Translations under genes and position numbers: made by a program
Notes under the pieces: model-generated
Told to the model about the DNA's origin: nothing
Seen by the model: the letters and a program-made list of their open reading frames with translations, nothing else
Database searches by the model: none
NCBI GenBank assembly: GCA_030620095.1
Contig: JAUTXW010005212.1
Span: forward strand, 894,001 to 958,000
DNA: 64,000 nucleotides
DNA from: Kuschelorhynchus macadamiae
Lineage: Eukaryota; Arthropoda; Insecta; Coleoptera; Curculionidae
Reading direction: 5' to 3'
Shown: in pieces, positions 40,935-52,926 of the stretch
How positions within the stretch are numbered: position 1 is the first letter of the stretch
Layout: each line of letters begins with the position of its first letter

Positions 40935-42030
40935 TTTACTTCCCTCGTAAAAGGGCAGTATTGTAATCGTGAAAAAATCACCCTTTGAGATTTTTTTCAG
41001 AACTTTACGTTTCAGGGCCTCTAGATGCCAGAAAACATGTTTTCTAAATTCCGTCGATCTGTCTGTCTGTCTGTTTGTCGGTCTGTGGGTTTGTCTGTTC
41101 GCGGCATAGCTAAAAACTACTTACAAGTATTATGTAGGAATCAACTGGTAAAATTTTGATACGAATCCAAGATGGCGAAACAAAATGTCGGCTTAATAAA
41201 ATATTTAAAAATTCTACCTGAAAAACTACTTAATGGACTAATTACAAATTTTATGCAAGAGTAACTTGTAGTATAGAGATGAACTGGAAAAATTGTGGTA
41301 CGAATTCAAAATCGCGGCCAAATAAAATGTTTGTAATAGTGAAAAAAATTGCAGGTTTTACATATCTTAGGGGTTACGTGGGGATGACCTGGCATTATTT
41401 TGGTAAAAATCCAATATGACTGAACAAAATGGCGACCTAGTGAAATGTTAAAAAAATTATTACTGAAAAACAAATTATCCAATTTATCTCAAATTTTGCA
41501 CAAATACCGATTTCTTGGTATTTAAACCTGTAATATTTTGGTATGAATCCAAGACAGCAAAACAAAATGCCGGCCTAATAAATTGTTATTTTGGGCATGC
41601 ATTAAATGTCATATAGAGATAAAATGGTAAAATTATGGTACGAATTCAAGACGGAAAAACATAATGGCCGGCCAAATAAAGTGTCTAAAAAAATCAATGT
41701 AATATTGCAGTAAAATTGAATATGGTACAGAGATTAACTTGTACGAATTCAAAATGTCGATACAAAATGGCGGTTTTAAAAACAGTGTAAAAAAAACTCA
41801 AGTTATTTTAAATCATGTCCAAAAAATAAGTGTGACAGGTAGAAACTGGTAAAATATTGGAACGATTCCGGTATGGTGGAACGAAATGGCGCGCAATAAA
41901 AATGTTTGAAAAGACAATATATACTAAATAACTATATGCCGAACTAAATTGGGTTACCCTTTCTATTCCTAATGATAGGAAAGATTCATAACGAAGGATG
42001 TTCCGGGTAAAGGAAATTTACCGATTTTTT
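40935..42030. repeat. Dispersed repeat R1, full-length-like copy
   Basis: Begins 'ttccctcgtaaaagggcagt', passes through the 'tgtctgtctgt' and 'cggcatagctaaaaactact' segments, then several 'tggtaaaa...aatccaatatg...caaaatggcg' subrepeats, and ends 'gttccgggtaaaggaaattt'. Start and end agree with the 1.7-3.1 kb and 1-260 copies, giving an approximate unit length of 1.1-1.5 kb. Confidence 0.7.
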
Positions 42031-43390
42031 CTATATTTTCTATTTTTTCCATATCTCCCTATATTTAGTCTCGAAAGCTATGCAAAAACTCGCCAAAGTT
42101 GTAGAGCACTTTTCCTTTCTTTAAATAATAACAAAGAAATTGACTCTGTGTCGGCTCAAACGTGGTGGAAAATATGGAAAAACCGATTGCAAATCGCTAT
42201 TTTTTATATATTGCTTGTGCAATCATTTCCAGTGCGCCGGGAGATAAATCTATAGATCATTATTGAAAGTAAACTTTATTAAGAAAAATGCAATCTTACT
42301 GAGCTCTCTAAGAGACACGGAGATATGAAGTCGTGAATTAGTGTAACTAGGTAGATGCATTAAATCTGGGTTGAAAATTGACTTCAAATGGATTGATGCC
42401 CATCACAAAAAGCAATATAGTCCGTAAAACTAAATAAATCATTTTCATTATACACTGTAGAACCTTGATTAATACATTAAAAATTGTAGTGATTTTTGGT
42501 TATATTATATAATTTTCCCCCACAAAAAAATGGAATTATGTTGTTGTATAAATTGCTATTTACTATCAACTTTGGGAGGAGAATAATCAAATCTTGTAGT
42601 AAGTAGATGTTAAAATTAACTACATAAAACTAGTTCAGCTCTAATATTAAAAAAATGAATTTCGAACTAAAAATAAACTACAACTTACACAGGAAAAAGA
42701 GAATTATTTGAAAATAACGATTTTCGTCTCTGATTCACGACTTCATATCTCCCGTACTATTAATCGTAGAGAGTAAAATATCTCTGAACCTATTTAATGC
42801 AACTAGTGTTGCGTTTAACGAGGAAATAAACCATCACTTTTGCCAATGATTTCATAATTTTAGAGATCTAGTACAAAAAGTGAAAAATTGTACTCTGAAT
42901 TATTAGATTTTCTCACTTGGCTCCTAAATGAACCCAGTAACCCAAAAATGTTTCTATTTCTGATTTTGTAATATCTATAGGTAAATTTGAAAACTGGTCT
43001 GTCTAGTAAAAGAAAGCATATTATTGATATGCATGGGGAATTAGGTAGGGGCCAAGATTGCACCGAGTGACAAATGATTAAAAATCACGATGGACATACT
43101 TCGGTTGAAAAAACATCCAAGCACAAAGTTTTCAATGACAACAAGAGGCGGAAAGTTTATTATGAAAAGCGTCATGCCCGGCATTATTAACTACCTTGGA
43201 TATATCAATGGTATTAATATGGGCTTCCCCATGGAATTCAATGTTCAGTTTTGTTCTGTGACTTACGGAGTCAAGAAGATCTGGTTTGGACCTTTATCTT
43301 AGATTAGCTTATACCTTCCATGGTAATTTAACATGTCTATTCTTGTACATTCGTAGCTCTGAGGTCTGGGCTAAGACTAAGTCTGGTTTA
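42030..43390. other. Unassigned DNA
   Basis: The plus-strand open frame at 43,090-43,302 ('FSMTTRGGKFIMKSVMPG...') has a more protein-like composition than its surroundings, but I do not recognise it. Nothing else was seen. Confidence 0.4.
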
Positions 43391-43394
43391 TTTT

Positions 43395-43809
<415 letters not shown>

Positions 43810-43989
43810 CTTTGGAGGGCAATACCCTTGAAAAACTCCTTCTTTTTAGTATTTGTCTAAAGGACTTTCTCGTGATGAAAAACGATTTCATGATAATTGA
43901 CTCATCGTCAATGCCAATATATTTCAATGTATTTTATTCAGAATATAACAAAATAATTTTGTTTTTTCACAAAAATAACGGTAGGTAAA

Positions 43990-44265
43990 TGTAAAATCAC
44001 TGTATGAAGTGAAACCAAAGTTCTTGCTGTTTATATTGAGTCATCATTTAAGTGGCGTCATCAGGTTAATATTTCCACTTATTGTTATTTGCTTTGAGTG
44101 ATAAATATTTTGATTTTAATGCCTCTAAATTAGTATATTTTAGTAACTTCATCTCGATTCTACGGCTTGGAATATTTTTCAATATATCCAATTCGGAAAA
44201 GATTTTTATTGTACAAAAAAGGGCTGTTAGAATATTACTGAATTTAGACCTTAGGTTGCAGCTAT
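43990..44265 (+). pseudogene. LINE reverse transcriptase C-terminal fragment
   Basis: 'KVLAVYIESSFKWRHQVN' (about 44,018-44,071) and 'NISNSEKIFIVQKRAVRILL' (about 44,180-44,240) match the thumb and C-terminal region of Jockey/RTE-type LINE proteins ('LGVYID..LKW..QV', '...IF.LQKRAVR'). A frame change separates them and the rest of the element is absent. Confidence 0.65.
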
Positions 44266-44509
44266 ACAAATCGATCGTGTAGAAGTGCCTTCGATCGTCT
44301 ACAACCGACCAATAATGAAGCAAATTATGTGGACGTGGTTTAAATTGCTAATTGTAGTTAACCGTCACATAGCATCAATCATACGCGGTTTGAAATTGAA
44401 AAATGTTATTTTTTAATCGACTCTCGACAGTTTTCATAACAACCGTGGCCCCTGTATTTAACAATTTCTCATTTGCACATTTCTGAGTTTAACATTTAGA
44501 ATATCGTAA

Positions 44510-44511
<2 letters not shown>

Positions 44512-44551
<40 letters not shown>
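44512..44551. repeat. (TA)n microsatellite
   Basis: About 40 bp of uninterrupted TA. Confidence 0.95.
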
Positions 44552-44554
<3 letters not shown>

Positions 44555-44555
<1 letters not shown>

Positions 44556-45620
44556 AATGAAACAGCACGTTATTCATAACTGCTGTTTTTATTATTTTTA
44601 TACTTTGGCTTGAAGTTTGAACGCCAGTGTCAAAACTGGCAAATATTAAACGGCTGGTTGCACTCAGTGCAGTGTGCTAACTCTTTTTAAAACATGCATT
44701 TTTAGTCGATAGCACTTAATTGTACGCTATCGTCCTACTACCAAGTTACACAACCATTACGTGGACTATTTAAGAACCCATGCTCTTTAGCAGTACCTGT
44801 CATTTTACATATATGAATGTATTTTATTTTTAAAAAAATATTATTTTAAATTCCCAAAAAATTCAAAAAACTAAGTGAAACAAACTGACTTTATTTTATA
44901 AATTTCTACAAAAAATTGACACATTTAAAAGTATTGAAAGTGGATATGTTCAAAAAACAATTATTACGTATTACCTATCTGAAATACAGCCATATTCTAT
45001 CCAAGAGTATAATAATAATAAATCGTAATTAATTATAGTAATTAGTAATATGTAATATAATTCTTGTCTATAGTGTATTGTTCGTATTTATGAATTTATA
45101 TTTTAAATTTGGATTGTGCAATTATTATGCTTCTTATTATATTTTATTGTCAATTATTAAACACGTCTTCGAAATTATACATTACCTGAAAATTTATTTG
45201 TTAGAAGTTTCCATATTTTCGGAATTACATTGTATACATTTTTATGTTTATATAATTTGCAGTAATTAAATATTCTTTCAGCGGAGACAAATATCTTAAT
45301 GGAGACGTCGAGATAAAACAATTCCAACAATTTATAATATAGCATTCCAATTCTGTATTTCTGCTTCCTTTACATTTTTCACATAGCGTTGGCGTAGTTT
45401 CTTATAAGAAAAATTAAATAAAAATATTTGTGACGGCAAATTGTAGAAATAGATTTTATTTTCTTTAATTTGACGAATAATCATAATATTATGTTAATTA
45501 TACAATCATACTTTGTTTCGTAAGATTTACATTTTTACCTGTAAATTCTTAATATTTATCGCTCAAATAGTCCAGTGCCCAAGAATTTAACATTGACCGA
45601 AAATTTGTGAGCATGTCAAG
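44555..45620. other. Unassigned AT-rich DNA
   Basis: No recognisable feature. Confidence 0.45.
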
Positions 45621-45920
45621 AACTTGACCCCTTATCATATGAAAAAAATGCCATCCCACTTTCTGTGCTGTTTCCAAAAACCACCCTGAGCTGTAATTTT
45701 TTTAAAATTCCTGTCTTCCGACCTTTGGCGCGTCCCAGCTCGGTAATTGTACAGAATAAACGAATCCTCTTTTGATAAAAAAGATTTAGTCGACGTAAGA
45801 GGGGAGTTCGATAGGGTATTTACATGATATTCGAAATTAGAACGGAAGCTTTCACGGCTCTGGTCAATTACGAAATCATGGTTCTTGGGATTAGACTGCG
45901 TCAGATTAGAATTACTGTCC

Positions 45921-45956
45921 GACGTTTCGCCTTCGATTGCACGAGGCATCTTCCGG
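45921..45956 (-). ncRNA. Hammerhead-like core motif, left arm
   Basis: The minus strand reads CGGAAGA (45,949-45,955), a GCC/GGC hairpin with a long loop, then GAAAC (45,924-45,928) and GTCGGACAG. One base departs from CTGANGA. Confidence 0.35.
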
Positions 45957-46115
45957 GATCTTTACTCCACGAGATTTGAACACTGAATGAGAGTAACTTC
46001 TTCTTGCTGTTCCGGAGAGCTCCAAAAGTTTTGGCATCCTTCTTGGTTTCTTCCCCATAATAGAGGCTAGCTAACATAGAACATTAAATATTCAGATCTC
46101 ATGGAGTAAAGATCC

Positions 46116-46150
46116 CTGAAAATGCCTCGTGCAATCGAAGGCAAAACGTC
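46116..46150 (+). ncRNA. Hammerhead-like core motif, right arm (degenerate)
   Basis: CTGAAAA (46,116-46,122), GCC/GGC hairpin, then AAAAC in place of GAAAC and GTCGGATAG. Probably inactive given the lost G. Confidence 0.3.
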
Positions 46151-46449
46151 GGATAGTAATTCCAATTTGACGCGGTCTCATCCCAAGAACCATGATTTCT
46201 TAATAATAATATTCGAAATTAAAATAGAACGCCTATACCTCAAATGCCAGGTAAGGTCGATAACTATTTTCGTACTTACATTTTTCAAACTGATTTTTTC
46301 GAAAAAGTCTGTCAAGAAAATTAAAATTCCGCTTCGACTTATACAGGGCAAGGCATTTGAAAGTTTTATTTTTTTGTCATCACTTTTTACGTTCGGCCCT
46401 GTAAACGGTTGACCTTGAATTAATAAAGTAATACATCGAAGAACCACCT

Positions 46450-49400
46450 ATATTTCCTCTAGAGATTGCTAAGAGTTTAGTCCGCTTAAATGTCGCCAGC
46501 TTTGAGATTTTGTACTGAAGCGGGCGTATCAGTACTTACCTACTGGGACAAATACGATTAGGTAGATCCAAAGCTCTGTCTGTTTGCTACAAAACGCGGA
46601 GTTACATTTTTGTCTAAGGTCGAAAAATTAGATACCTAAAATCCTGTTTCGAAAAAAATGTCAAAATTTTTTTTTTTTTTAGAGAAAGTTTCTTTTTTTC
46701 AAGGCCGTTCCATATGTGGTTTTGGCTGATATCATGATAAGCAATTCGACAATTTATCTCGACCTGGGTTCAAAAATTCGCAAATATCTGCTCGAATGCT
46801 TTAAGGGAGAATAAAATGAGCATGCATAGAAAAGTAAAAATCTGCTTGCATTTTTTAAAGTTCTGGCAAATACTTCATGCCGAATTTTGATTACCAAATA
46901 AACGTACTTATAATAAAAAAAAATGACATAATTGCGTTATTCGGTATACGTGAGATCCCCGAAGTAGTTCTATTTTTAATCTTTTGGTTTATATATAATT
47001 TACAGGGTTTATTGTTTTGATTGTTTTCACGGTAGGTATTATTTATCTATTTGTGGTTTTACTCTTCATACATTTTTGTTCTTCTTGAATCCCTCAAAAA
47101 AATCGTTATTTTCCAAATCTAATTGGTTGCCTTCAAAAAATCAAAAAGGGTAAATACGGTTGGAGTAGTAAACCTTCATTTTTAAAGATACATAAAAAAC
47201 TAATAAAGAAACTTTGTTTAAAATTAAATTTATAGTCATATACGGTTGAAAATTTGACATTTTCTTAAACTAATTGATTTTTTGAATGACATTCTTTTTC
47301 ATTTTTACAGTTTTTTTCCGTAGTTAAAACAATATAAACATAGATAAAATGTCAAGTGAAAAAGTTGTTTAGAATAAAAATTTATAGTAAATAAGAAATC
47401 ATAGCTAGCTATTCAAAATTTGACTTTTTCTGAACTACTTGATTTTATGAACAACCTGTCTACTAAAGTTGTTCAGATCTTCAAGAAATTGAAATTTTGT
47501 ATAAATCTATAAATAAAACAGTTTTTCCAATTTGCAATGATAAAGACTTTTTTTCGATGCGCAAACTGGTGTCGTTACTCTTTCCTCTACAAATTTGGCA
47601 ATGCTGAGTCATGGCAAGAGTAAATAATTTTTTTAAAAAACAATACTTTTTTATATATAATTATATTTAATATTATGCACAAAATAAAAAACTAGTATAA
47701 AATACTCGTTTTGTAAGACTTTATAATCTCGCTTGACCTTTAGAAAACTTCCCTTCGGTTTCTCCAACGTTTTGAAAACTTTTTTTGCAGTTGTTGTTTT
47801 TGCTTGTCTGGTTAAATTTAAAAGGTGGTTGACATGCTTAACTTTTAGAGATATTAAAAAGTGTTGTATAAAATAGTTTCATGGTTTTCTCTGAACCATC
47901 AGAATTTGCCAAAAAAAAGACAAATGACAGTTGGAAAGTAAAAAAATTGCCTCCACTTGTGTAAGAAGTTTCTTTAATAATAAGTAAGAGTAATTCTCTC
48001 TCTCTTTCACACATCACATCGCCTCTTATGACAGTATTTTTGCCAATTATCTTTGATGCCTATAAAGATAAGTTTATCAAAACTATCATATTTATAATCA
48101 GGAGGACGGAAAACAATCCTGCCATCTAATAAACTTTTAAATTTGAATATCAATTCACATTTAGCTGCAAAATTTAATTCAAAACAGGTTTTCCTTATTC
48201 TTTTCGATGGATCAATAAAAAAACATAACTTTACTCTGTACCTATTTTATCAGCTTTTGATTTGTTAAAGGCTTTGTAAATTAAATTGGGAAATTAGGAT
48301 TTTTTAGGACCGTTTAGAAATGCGAAAAAAAAATGAAATGACTTTTTTTTGTCGTAAAGCCACAGATAAATAAGGTTTTCCTATTGTAAAAAGAATCAAG
48401 GGATACTCTATAAATAGGTATAATAAAATCTCGCCGATTTTTGGTTTTATGATTTATTGTACTATATTAACATAACAACAGGTCGGAGGTTCCATATTAC
48501 TTTTGTCTTTAAGCTCTTGGCTAAAAGTTTGTAGAGTTTTTGTTATATTAGCAATTCCTGTACTACTGAATTTTTACTGATAAAATATGTGTATTTGTGC
48601 ATCAGACTATAAATAAGTCATAAAAAAAACATTACTCAATTATGGTGCTGCATGCACAACCACATTACGGCTCTGCTCCAATTTTAACGATAAATCGCGT
48701 AGCTTATTCAAATGCACCCTTAAATTTCATGTTGTAACAACACTTTTGTGGAGAATTTTGCATTTAAGTGGTGCATGACATACTGAAAAATTGTGCTATA
48801 TAATTATAAAGTGCTTTATATGAAGTAGTAAATGGTTTTGATTCTGTTAAAGTTCGATATAAGTAAAGAGAGCAAAGGTCAAAAACATATACATAAAGTG
48901 GAATTTTATGAAAAATGTAAAAGTTTTCTTTAAAGTCATATCGAAATTTTAGGTTATTTTTATTCAAGTGGAACGATTTTTCTTATTTTATAAGATTTAT
49001 GTTTCAGAAAGACTTCGTTGTAACCAAAATCATGGTTTAGCATCCCGTAAATTAAATATTCCTGAAAAATAAATTTTATATTTGCGAAACGAAATCAGTT
49101 ATTTTTTGAGGCACCGAAACGACCGAAGAGAAAGCTTATTTGCAGCGCTATTGGTAATTGATTAACAGATAAGTGACATTTAAAAGTTTTTTTTATAAGA
49201 AAAATAGGTTCAGATCAGGAATGTTGCCAGAAATTCAGTTCGGAGGGGTGGGTCAAAATCAGAAATTAATTTCTGGGGGGAGGAGGTCCAGACCCCCAGG
49301 ACCCCTCTCCTTGTCTGGTTCAGGTAGTCCTGGGGCCGACGACCAGTTAATTATGCTTAAGAGAACCCTAGAAGATCAATATTATTGCACAATATTTTGT

Positions 49401-49540
49401 ATTGCGCTATAATATTGACCATTTAAGTATTGATAGTATTGATGGTTTGATCAGTATATTGAAGGTATCAGAATAACTTTAAAATTTAAACAAACATCAA
49501 TAACAATATTATTGAAGGCGTAGAATATATTGGCCGTTTT
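46450..49540. other. Unassigned AT-rich DNA
   Basis: No gene recognised. The open frame at 49,173-49,412 runs through a G/C-rich patch ('ccagacccccaggacccctc') that may belong to an unrecognised repeat. Confidence 0.45.
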
Positions 49541-49591
49541 AAGATGTCAAGTGTTAAAGAAAACGAAAGGGGATTTATGAAGGAAGTGATT

Positions 49592-50140
49592 GTAATAGTA
49601 GTAGTAGATGGGGGTGACAAGCCCAGCGACTAGGCCTAAAATGCCCTTTTCGCTAACCCCGCGGGATGCACTTTTTTATTTAGACAACATATAATGAAAG
49701 GCGCCTTGGCTACACCTGTGTGGTGATCAAGCCTTAACTGCCCGGTGAAGGGCGCGCGGAAAGGAAAGGGGACTAGAATCGTCCTTCTAGGATGGGGGAA
49801 GGAATTTAACGTCTGGGGAATCTCAGCCAGACGGGCCCTACAGTTTATCGAAGAATCCGAACCTCGGCCATCCCCTCCACCTGAGAGGGTATGTGATGGC
49901 GGGGAATGTGAGTGTACTCCCAAACTACCACGGGAACATCCGGTTTCCCCCGGCCTGGTTGCCGGCGTGAATGGCAGCGTGGAAAGTGAAATTCATTTTA
50001 CACTCTTCCCGGTTGGGTTTTTAACCACTAATATTGGCTGCAGACTCGAAAATTCGTGCACCCACTTAGGATTCGAACCCAGGCACCCAGACCAACTCCG
50101 GTGTAAACCCAAAGCTTTATGCTCTCGACCACCGGCTGGC
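49592..50140 (-). mobile_element. tRNA-derived SINE with 14-bp target duplication
   Basis: The insert is flanked by direct copies of tgaaggaagtgatt (49,578-49,591 and 50,141-50,154). On the minus strand it begins GCCAGCCGGTGGTCGAGAGC, a box A-like tRNA head, and about 55 bp later has a perfect box B, GGTTCGAATCC (50,069-50,079). It ends in a TACTACTACTATTAC-type tail next to the left target duplication. It is G+C-rich compared with its surroundings. The open frames inside it are not genes. Confidence 0.9.
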
Positions 50141-50459
50141 TGAAGGAAGTGATTAGTATAGTAATTTACCTGAATTATGGCAAAGTGTAACTGGAATGAA
50201 AAAAAAATGATGCATATAAAATGCTATTAATTATGTACCGAGAAAAATATCCTGATTGAACTCATTGCGTACAAATTTTCGAAAGCAATTAAAAAAAAAT
50301 GTGCTGATTCTAAAAAGTCAGGAGCTGCCTCTGATGATTTTCTTTTTCCTTAAAGATCAAGAATCACCACCAGAATCAACAAACTCACACTACATGATAC
50401 AGAAACATCATGGGTAAGTAATTGTTCACATCAGTTTTATAAAATATGAATCTTAACAT

Positions 50460-51121
50460 ATAACGTTGTTTTATACTTATTATATAAATTTATTTTGCCA
50501 AGCAACTGCCCCTTCGTTATTAAAATATTCATAAAATTAATTTCTTTTCTCTCTTTCTGATTTCGAGGGATTTCGATTCGGACCTTGTTGTATATTAGGT
50601 AGTGGATTTTGATTTTCTTCAAGAACCAGGGATGGTTTTGTCCATTTCTAAATTCTCTATATCATCGGATCATTGAGTGATATAGTGTTTTGTATTTCTT
50701 AAAAAGTTGTGGAGATAACACAATTCTGAAAACACCGAAACGGGAGCTTAGAATACCGAATTCATTTTCCAGCACGACTCAGTATATAATTGAATAATTT
50801 TATGGTTTTTTTTCTCTCATGGAAAAGGCATCATCTCCTACAAGTACAAATAGAAACAATTGTACGAATTTTGTGTTGGCAAATACCCCCCGCCCCCTTA
50901 AAAAATTCCCCATCAGATATTCTTCCATAATACCTCTATACACCATCGTGAACTCATAGTTAGAGTTTGCAATTGCCATTAATACAATACTGAACGTGCT
51001 TTTATAATTGAAATACAATGAACTGGTGTCAGCAGGTTTCTTTATTTGAACATGTTTTTCCTCAATCACTCCAATGCAATGAGGGAAATTCCAAGCTTCT
51101 TCGAATTCCGATACTACTTTT
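50460..51121 (-). pseudogene. Harbinger transposase (HARBI1-like, DDE_Tnp_4) pseudogene
   Basis: Minus-strand readings 'FEEAWNFPHCIGVIEEKHV' (about 51,050-51,105), 'IKKPADTSSLYFNYKSTFSI' (about 50,985-51,045), 'FLFVLVGDDAFSMRE' (about 50,808-50,855), 'LENEFGILSSRFGVFR' (about 50,715-50,765) and a final 'NEGAVAWQ'-like region near 50,500 match HARBI1 in order. The usual 'DGKH' motif holding the first catalytic Asp reads 'EEKH', and there are frame breaks after 50,800, so it is inactive. It sits on the opposite strand inside the predicted intron of the MADF gene. The N-terminal third is not seen. Confidence 0.85.
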
Positions 51122-51714
51122 TTTCACTCATCTGCATTTTTAGCAACTAAAAGAGGAATATAATATAAAAATTATTGCATTTTAAATACGCACATGCAGA
51201 TATGTGTAAATCTTGTTGATTATGGAAAAATCATACTGTTTCTTCTAGCATTCTGTACGACTCGACTTCAGTTCACTCAAACTACGTCAATATATTATTG
51301 AGTATATTAAAGTAGCATGATTAAATCGATGCCAAGTCGCACAGAGTTTTGCTAAAAAGAATAACAGCCTTTTCCCTTTATATAATAAACATAATGTTCT
51401 TTGTTTCAGACACAAATATCCGTCAAAACTACAACACATCAACCGCAACGTAAAAAAGTTGAGAAACCGAGAAATTAACACAAACAAGTCGAGTTGGTTT
51501 CATTGTTGAGTAATGAGATATTCCTTGCCAGAAGAGCCAAACGAGAATGTCAATCAAACCACGCAGGCATTCTCTATACCCATGATAAACTATAATAATA
51601 GTTCAACTTCACTGGAATCTCCCCCTCCGAATAAATGCAGTATTATGACATATTCCAGATCAAAACAACCAAATCAAAATGCATCGAGTGTGTCTGATAC
51701 TGCCAAATAACAAA

Positions 51715-52200
51715 CACAAAGATAATAATTTGTATATCTGTATTAGTGCATATTTGAATATAGTATTCCGTTCATACTTTTTTATAGTTTAATTTTAAAT
51801 AAAATATAAATGTCTTACCTGAATGTATTTTTTGAGAACGTATATAATAGCTTTGCGGGTCTGCATAACTATGTTACTTATTGAATGAGGAGATATGACA
51901 CTGCTAAATTTTATTGATAACCGTTTCTAGTAGTTATAATATGGGAGCGCCTCCTCCTCCTCCTCTTCCTCTCTCTCATGTCCCTCATTCTTAACTTCCT
52001 CCCCTTTTATTCTCATTCGCATCATATTTTTAATTTTTTCTCTTTGTTCCCCACATTTGATTTTGCATTCTTAAGTCTTATAAATAGGTGCATCATGATC
52101 ATTTTAGTATGCCGAGGCACATTTACTAAGCTGTGCTCGAGTTGCGTAAAAAGTTATTTTTGAATTTTTCCACCAATTTTGTATAAAACAAAAAGAAAAA
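51715..52200. other. Presumed left terminal region of the Polinton (boundary unresolved)
   Basis: Contains a pyrimidine-rich tract (about 51,950-51,978) and a TATA-like 'tataaata' at about 52,079-52,086 upstream of the first Polinton gene. Polintons have long terminal inverted repeats starting with AG and a 6-bp target duplication; the right end lies outside the window, so the left edge cannot be proved here. Confidence 0.4.
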
Positions 52201-52223
52201 ATGTGTCAAGTAATAAGTGAATT

Positions 52224-52613
52224 ATGTGTAATCGCGAAAAATTAACTACAACTATCAGACAGTTAAAAGTTAAATATCTCAATTTCTTTGAAGTGATTTC
52301 GAAAGATGAATACACCAAGCTGTTTTATCCACTGAAACGAGATTATTTGGAAGCAATTGACTGTTGTGATGATTATTTAGAAGGAATTATAAGCCTTACT
52401 ACGTTTTTCAATACATTTGGGAAATCATACTTTGTAGGAGAATTAAGCCACCTAATAGAATTTATAGGAGAAGATTGCCAATTTATACCTGCTATTATTG
52501 CAACCCAAAAGAGGTTTCAATTATACGAAGATAAAAAACAGGTATTATCAAAGAAAGTTAATCCTATTCGCAAGAGACGTCCCCCTACATATTTAAAATA
52601 TTATGTTAAATAA
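52224..52613 (+). CDS. Small helical protein, first of three related genes
   Basis: 129 residues, not recognised. Residues 44-56 carry 'AIDCCDDYLEGI' and residues 61-81 'FFNTFGKSYFVGELSHLIEF', a layout shared with the next two genes ('CC..Y(I/L)E' followed about 15 residues on by a 'G..YY(L/V)..L..FI' segment). A basic tail 'KKVNPIRKRRPP' is unique to this copy. No signal peptide or membrane segment. It lies nearest the left end of the Polinton, downstream of a TATA-like box, and is followed after 5 bases by the second gene. Function unknown; tandem duplication followed by divergence suggests selection on a host-facing or regulatory role, which is inference. Confidence 0.75.
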   Translation: MCNREKLTTTIRQLKVKYLNFFEVISKDEYTKLFYPLKRDYLEAIDCCDDYLEGIISLTTFFNTFGKSYFVGELSHLIEFIGEDCQFIPAIIATQKRFQLYEDKKQVLSKKVNPIRKRRPPTYLKYYVK

Positions 52614-52618
52614 ATGAA

Positions 52619-52909
52619 ATGGCTGAGTTGCTGATTGCAGTTAAATTATTAGAGGAGAAATTTAGTAATCTTTCAAAAACCTATTTCTCATATTGTATGG
52701 CAAGTGGTCCGGAGTGGATAGACTTTTATTGTAATCAATCTGAGGAATTCGTAAAGGCTGCCCTCTGTTGCAACAAATACATTGAAACATTAAATTTTTT
52801 TCAACTTATTCAAGATCTAAAAGATATTGGCTTTGGTTACTATTTAAAAGACTTGAAGCAATTTATTGACGAGGATACTATTCTTCAAGAAATTGAAAAG
52901 GAAGAATAA
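52619..52909 (+). CDS. Small helical protein, second of three related genes
   Basis: 96 residues, not recognised. Shows the shared pattern at 'AALCCNKYIETL' (47-58) and 'LKDIGFGYYLKDLKQFIDED' (67-86), followed by an acidic tail. The N-terminal half 'LLEEKFSNLSKTYFSYC' aligns in style with the corresponding part of the first gene. It is probably all alpha-helical. Start is the ATG in 'gaaATGgct' five bases after the stop of the first gene; an ATG at 52,614 is in another frame. Confidence 0.75.
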   Translation: MAELLIAVKLLEEKFSNLSKTYFSYCMASGPEWIDFYCNQSEEFVKAALCCNKYIETLNFFQLIQDLKDIGFGYYLKDLKQFIDEDTILQEIEKEE

Positions 52910-52926
52910 ATTTAATAATATTTACA

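Larger units (their letters stand above)
45870..46200. repeat. Inverted repeat with hammerhead-like motifs in both arms
   Basis: The left arm (about 45,878-45,968) and right arm (about 46,104-46,199) are imperfect inverted copies, each holding 'ctcgtgcaatcgaaggc' and 'aacgtcgga'. The two short open frames that begin 'MPRAIEG' on opposite strands are translations of these arms, not genes. Confidence 0.7.
49544..51712 (+). pseudogene. Harbinger accessory protein with MADF domain, two exons, split by a SINE
   Basis: The start at 49,544 reads 'MSSVKENERGFMKEVI', is interrupted by the SINE (49,592-50,140), and resumes after the target duplication with 'LPELWQSV', 'NDAYKMLLIMYREKYPD' and 'KKCADSKKSGAASDD' in shifted frames. 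MADF domains start with 'FI..V...P.LW' and are the DNA-binding partner in many Harbinger transposons. A good splice donor (gtaagt at 50,414-50,419) and acceptor (tttgtttcag ending 51,409) would join exon 1 to a second exon ending at the TAA near 51,710, with one TGA at about 51,508. Several frameshifts and the SINE make it non-functional. The exon structure is my inference. Confidence 0.6.

Noticed and set aside
45635..46412. Related proteins starting 'MPRAIEG' on both strands
   Set aside because: They are translations of inverted-repeat arms; similarity stops at the arm ends.
49745..50143. Open frames through the G+C-rich segment
   Set aside because: They lie inside a tRNA-derived SINE with a target duplication; no coding signal.
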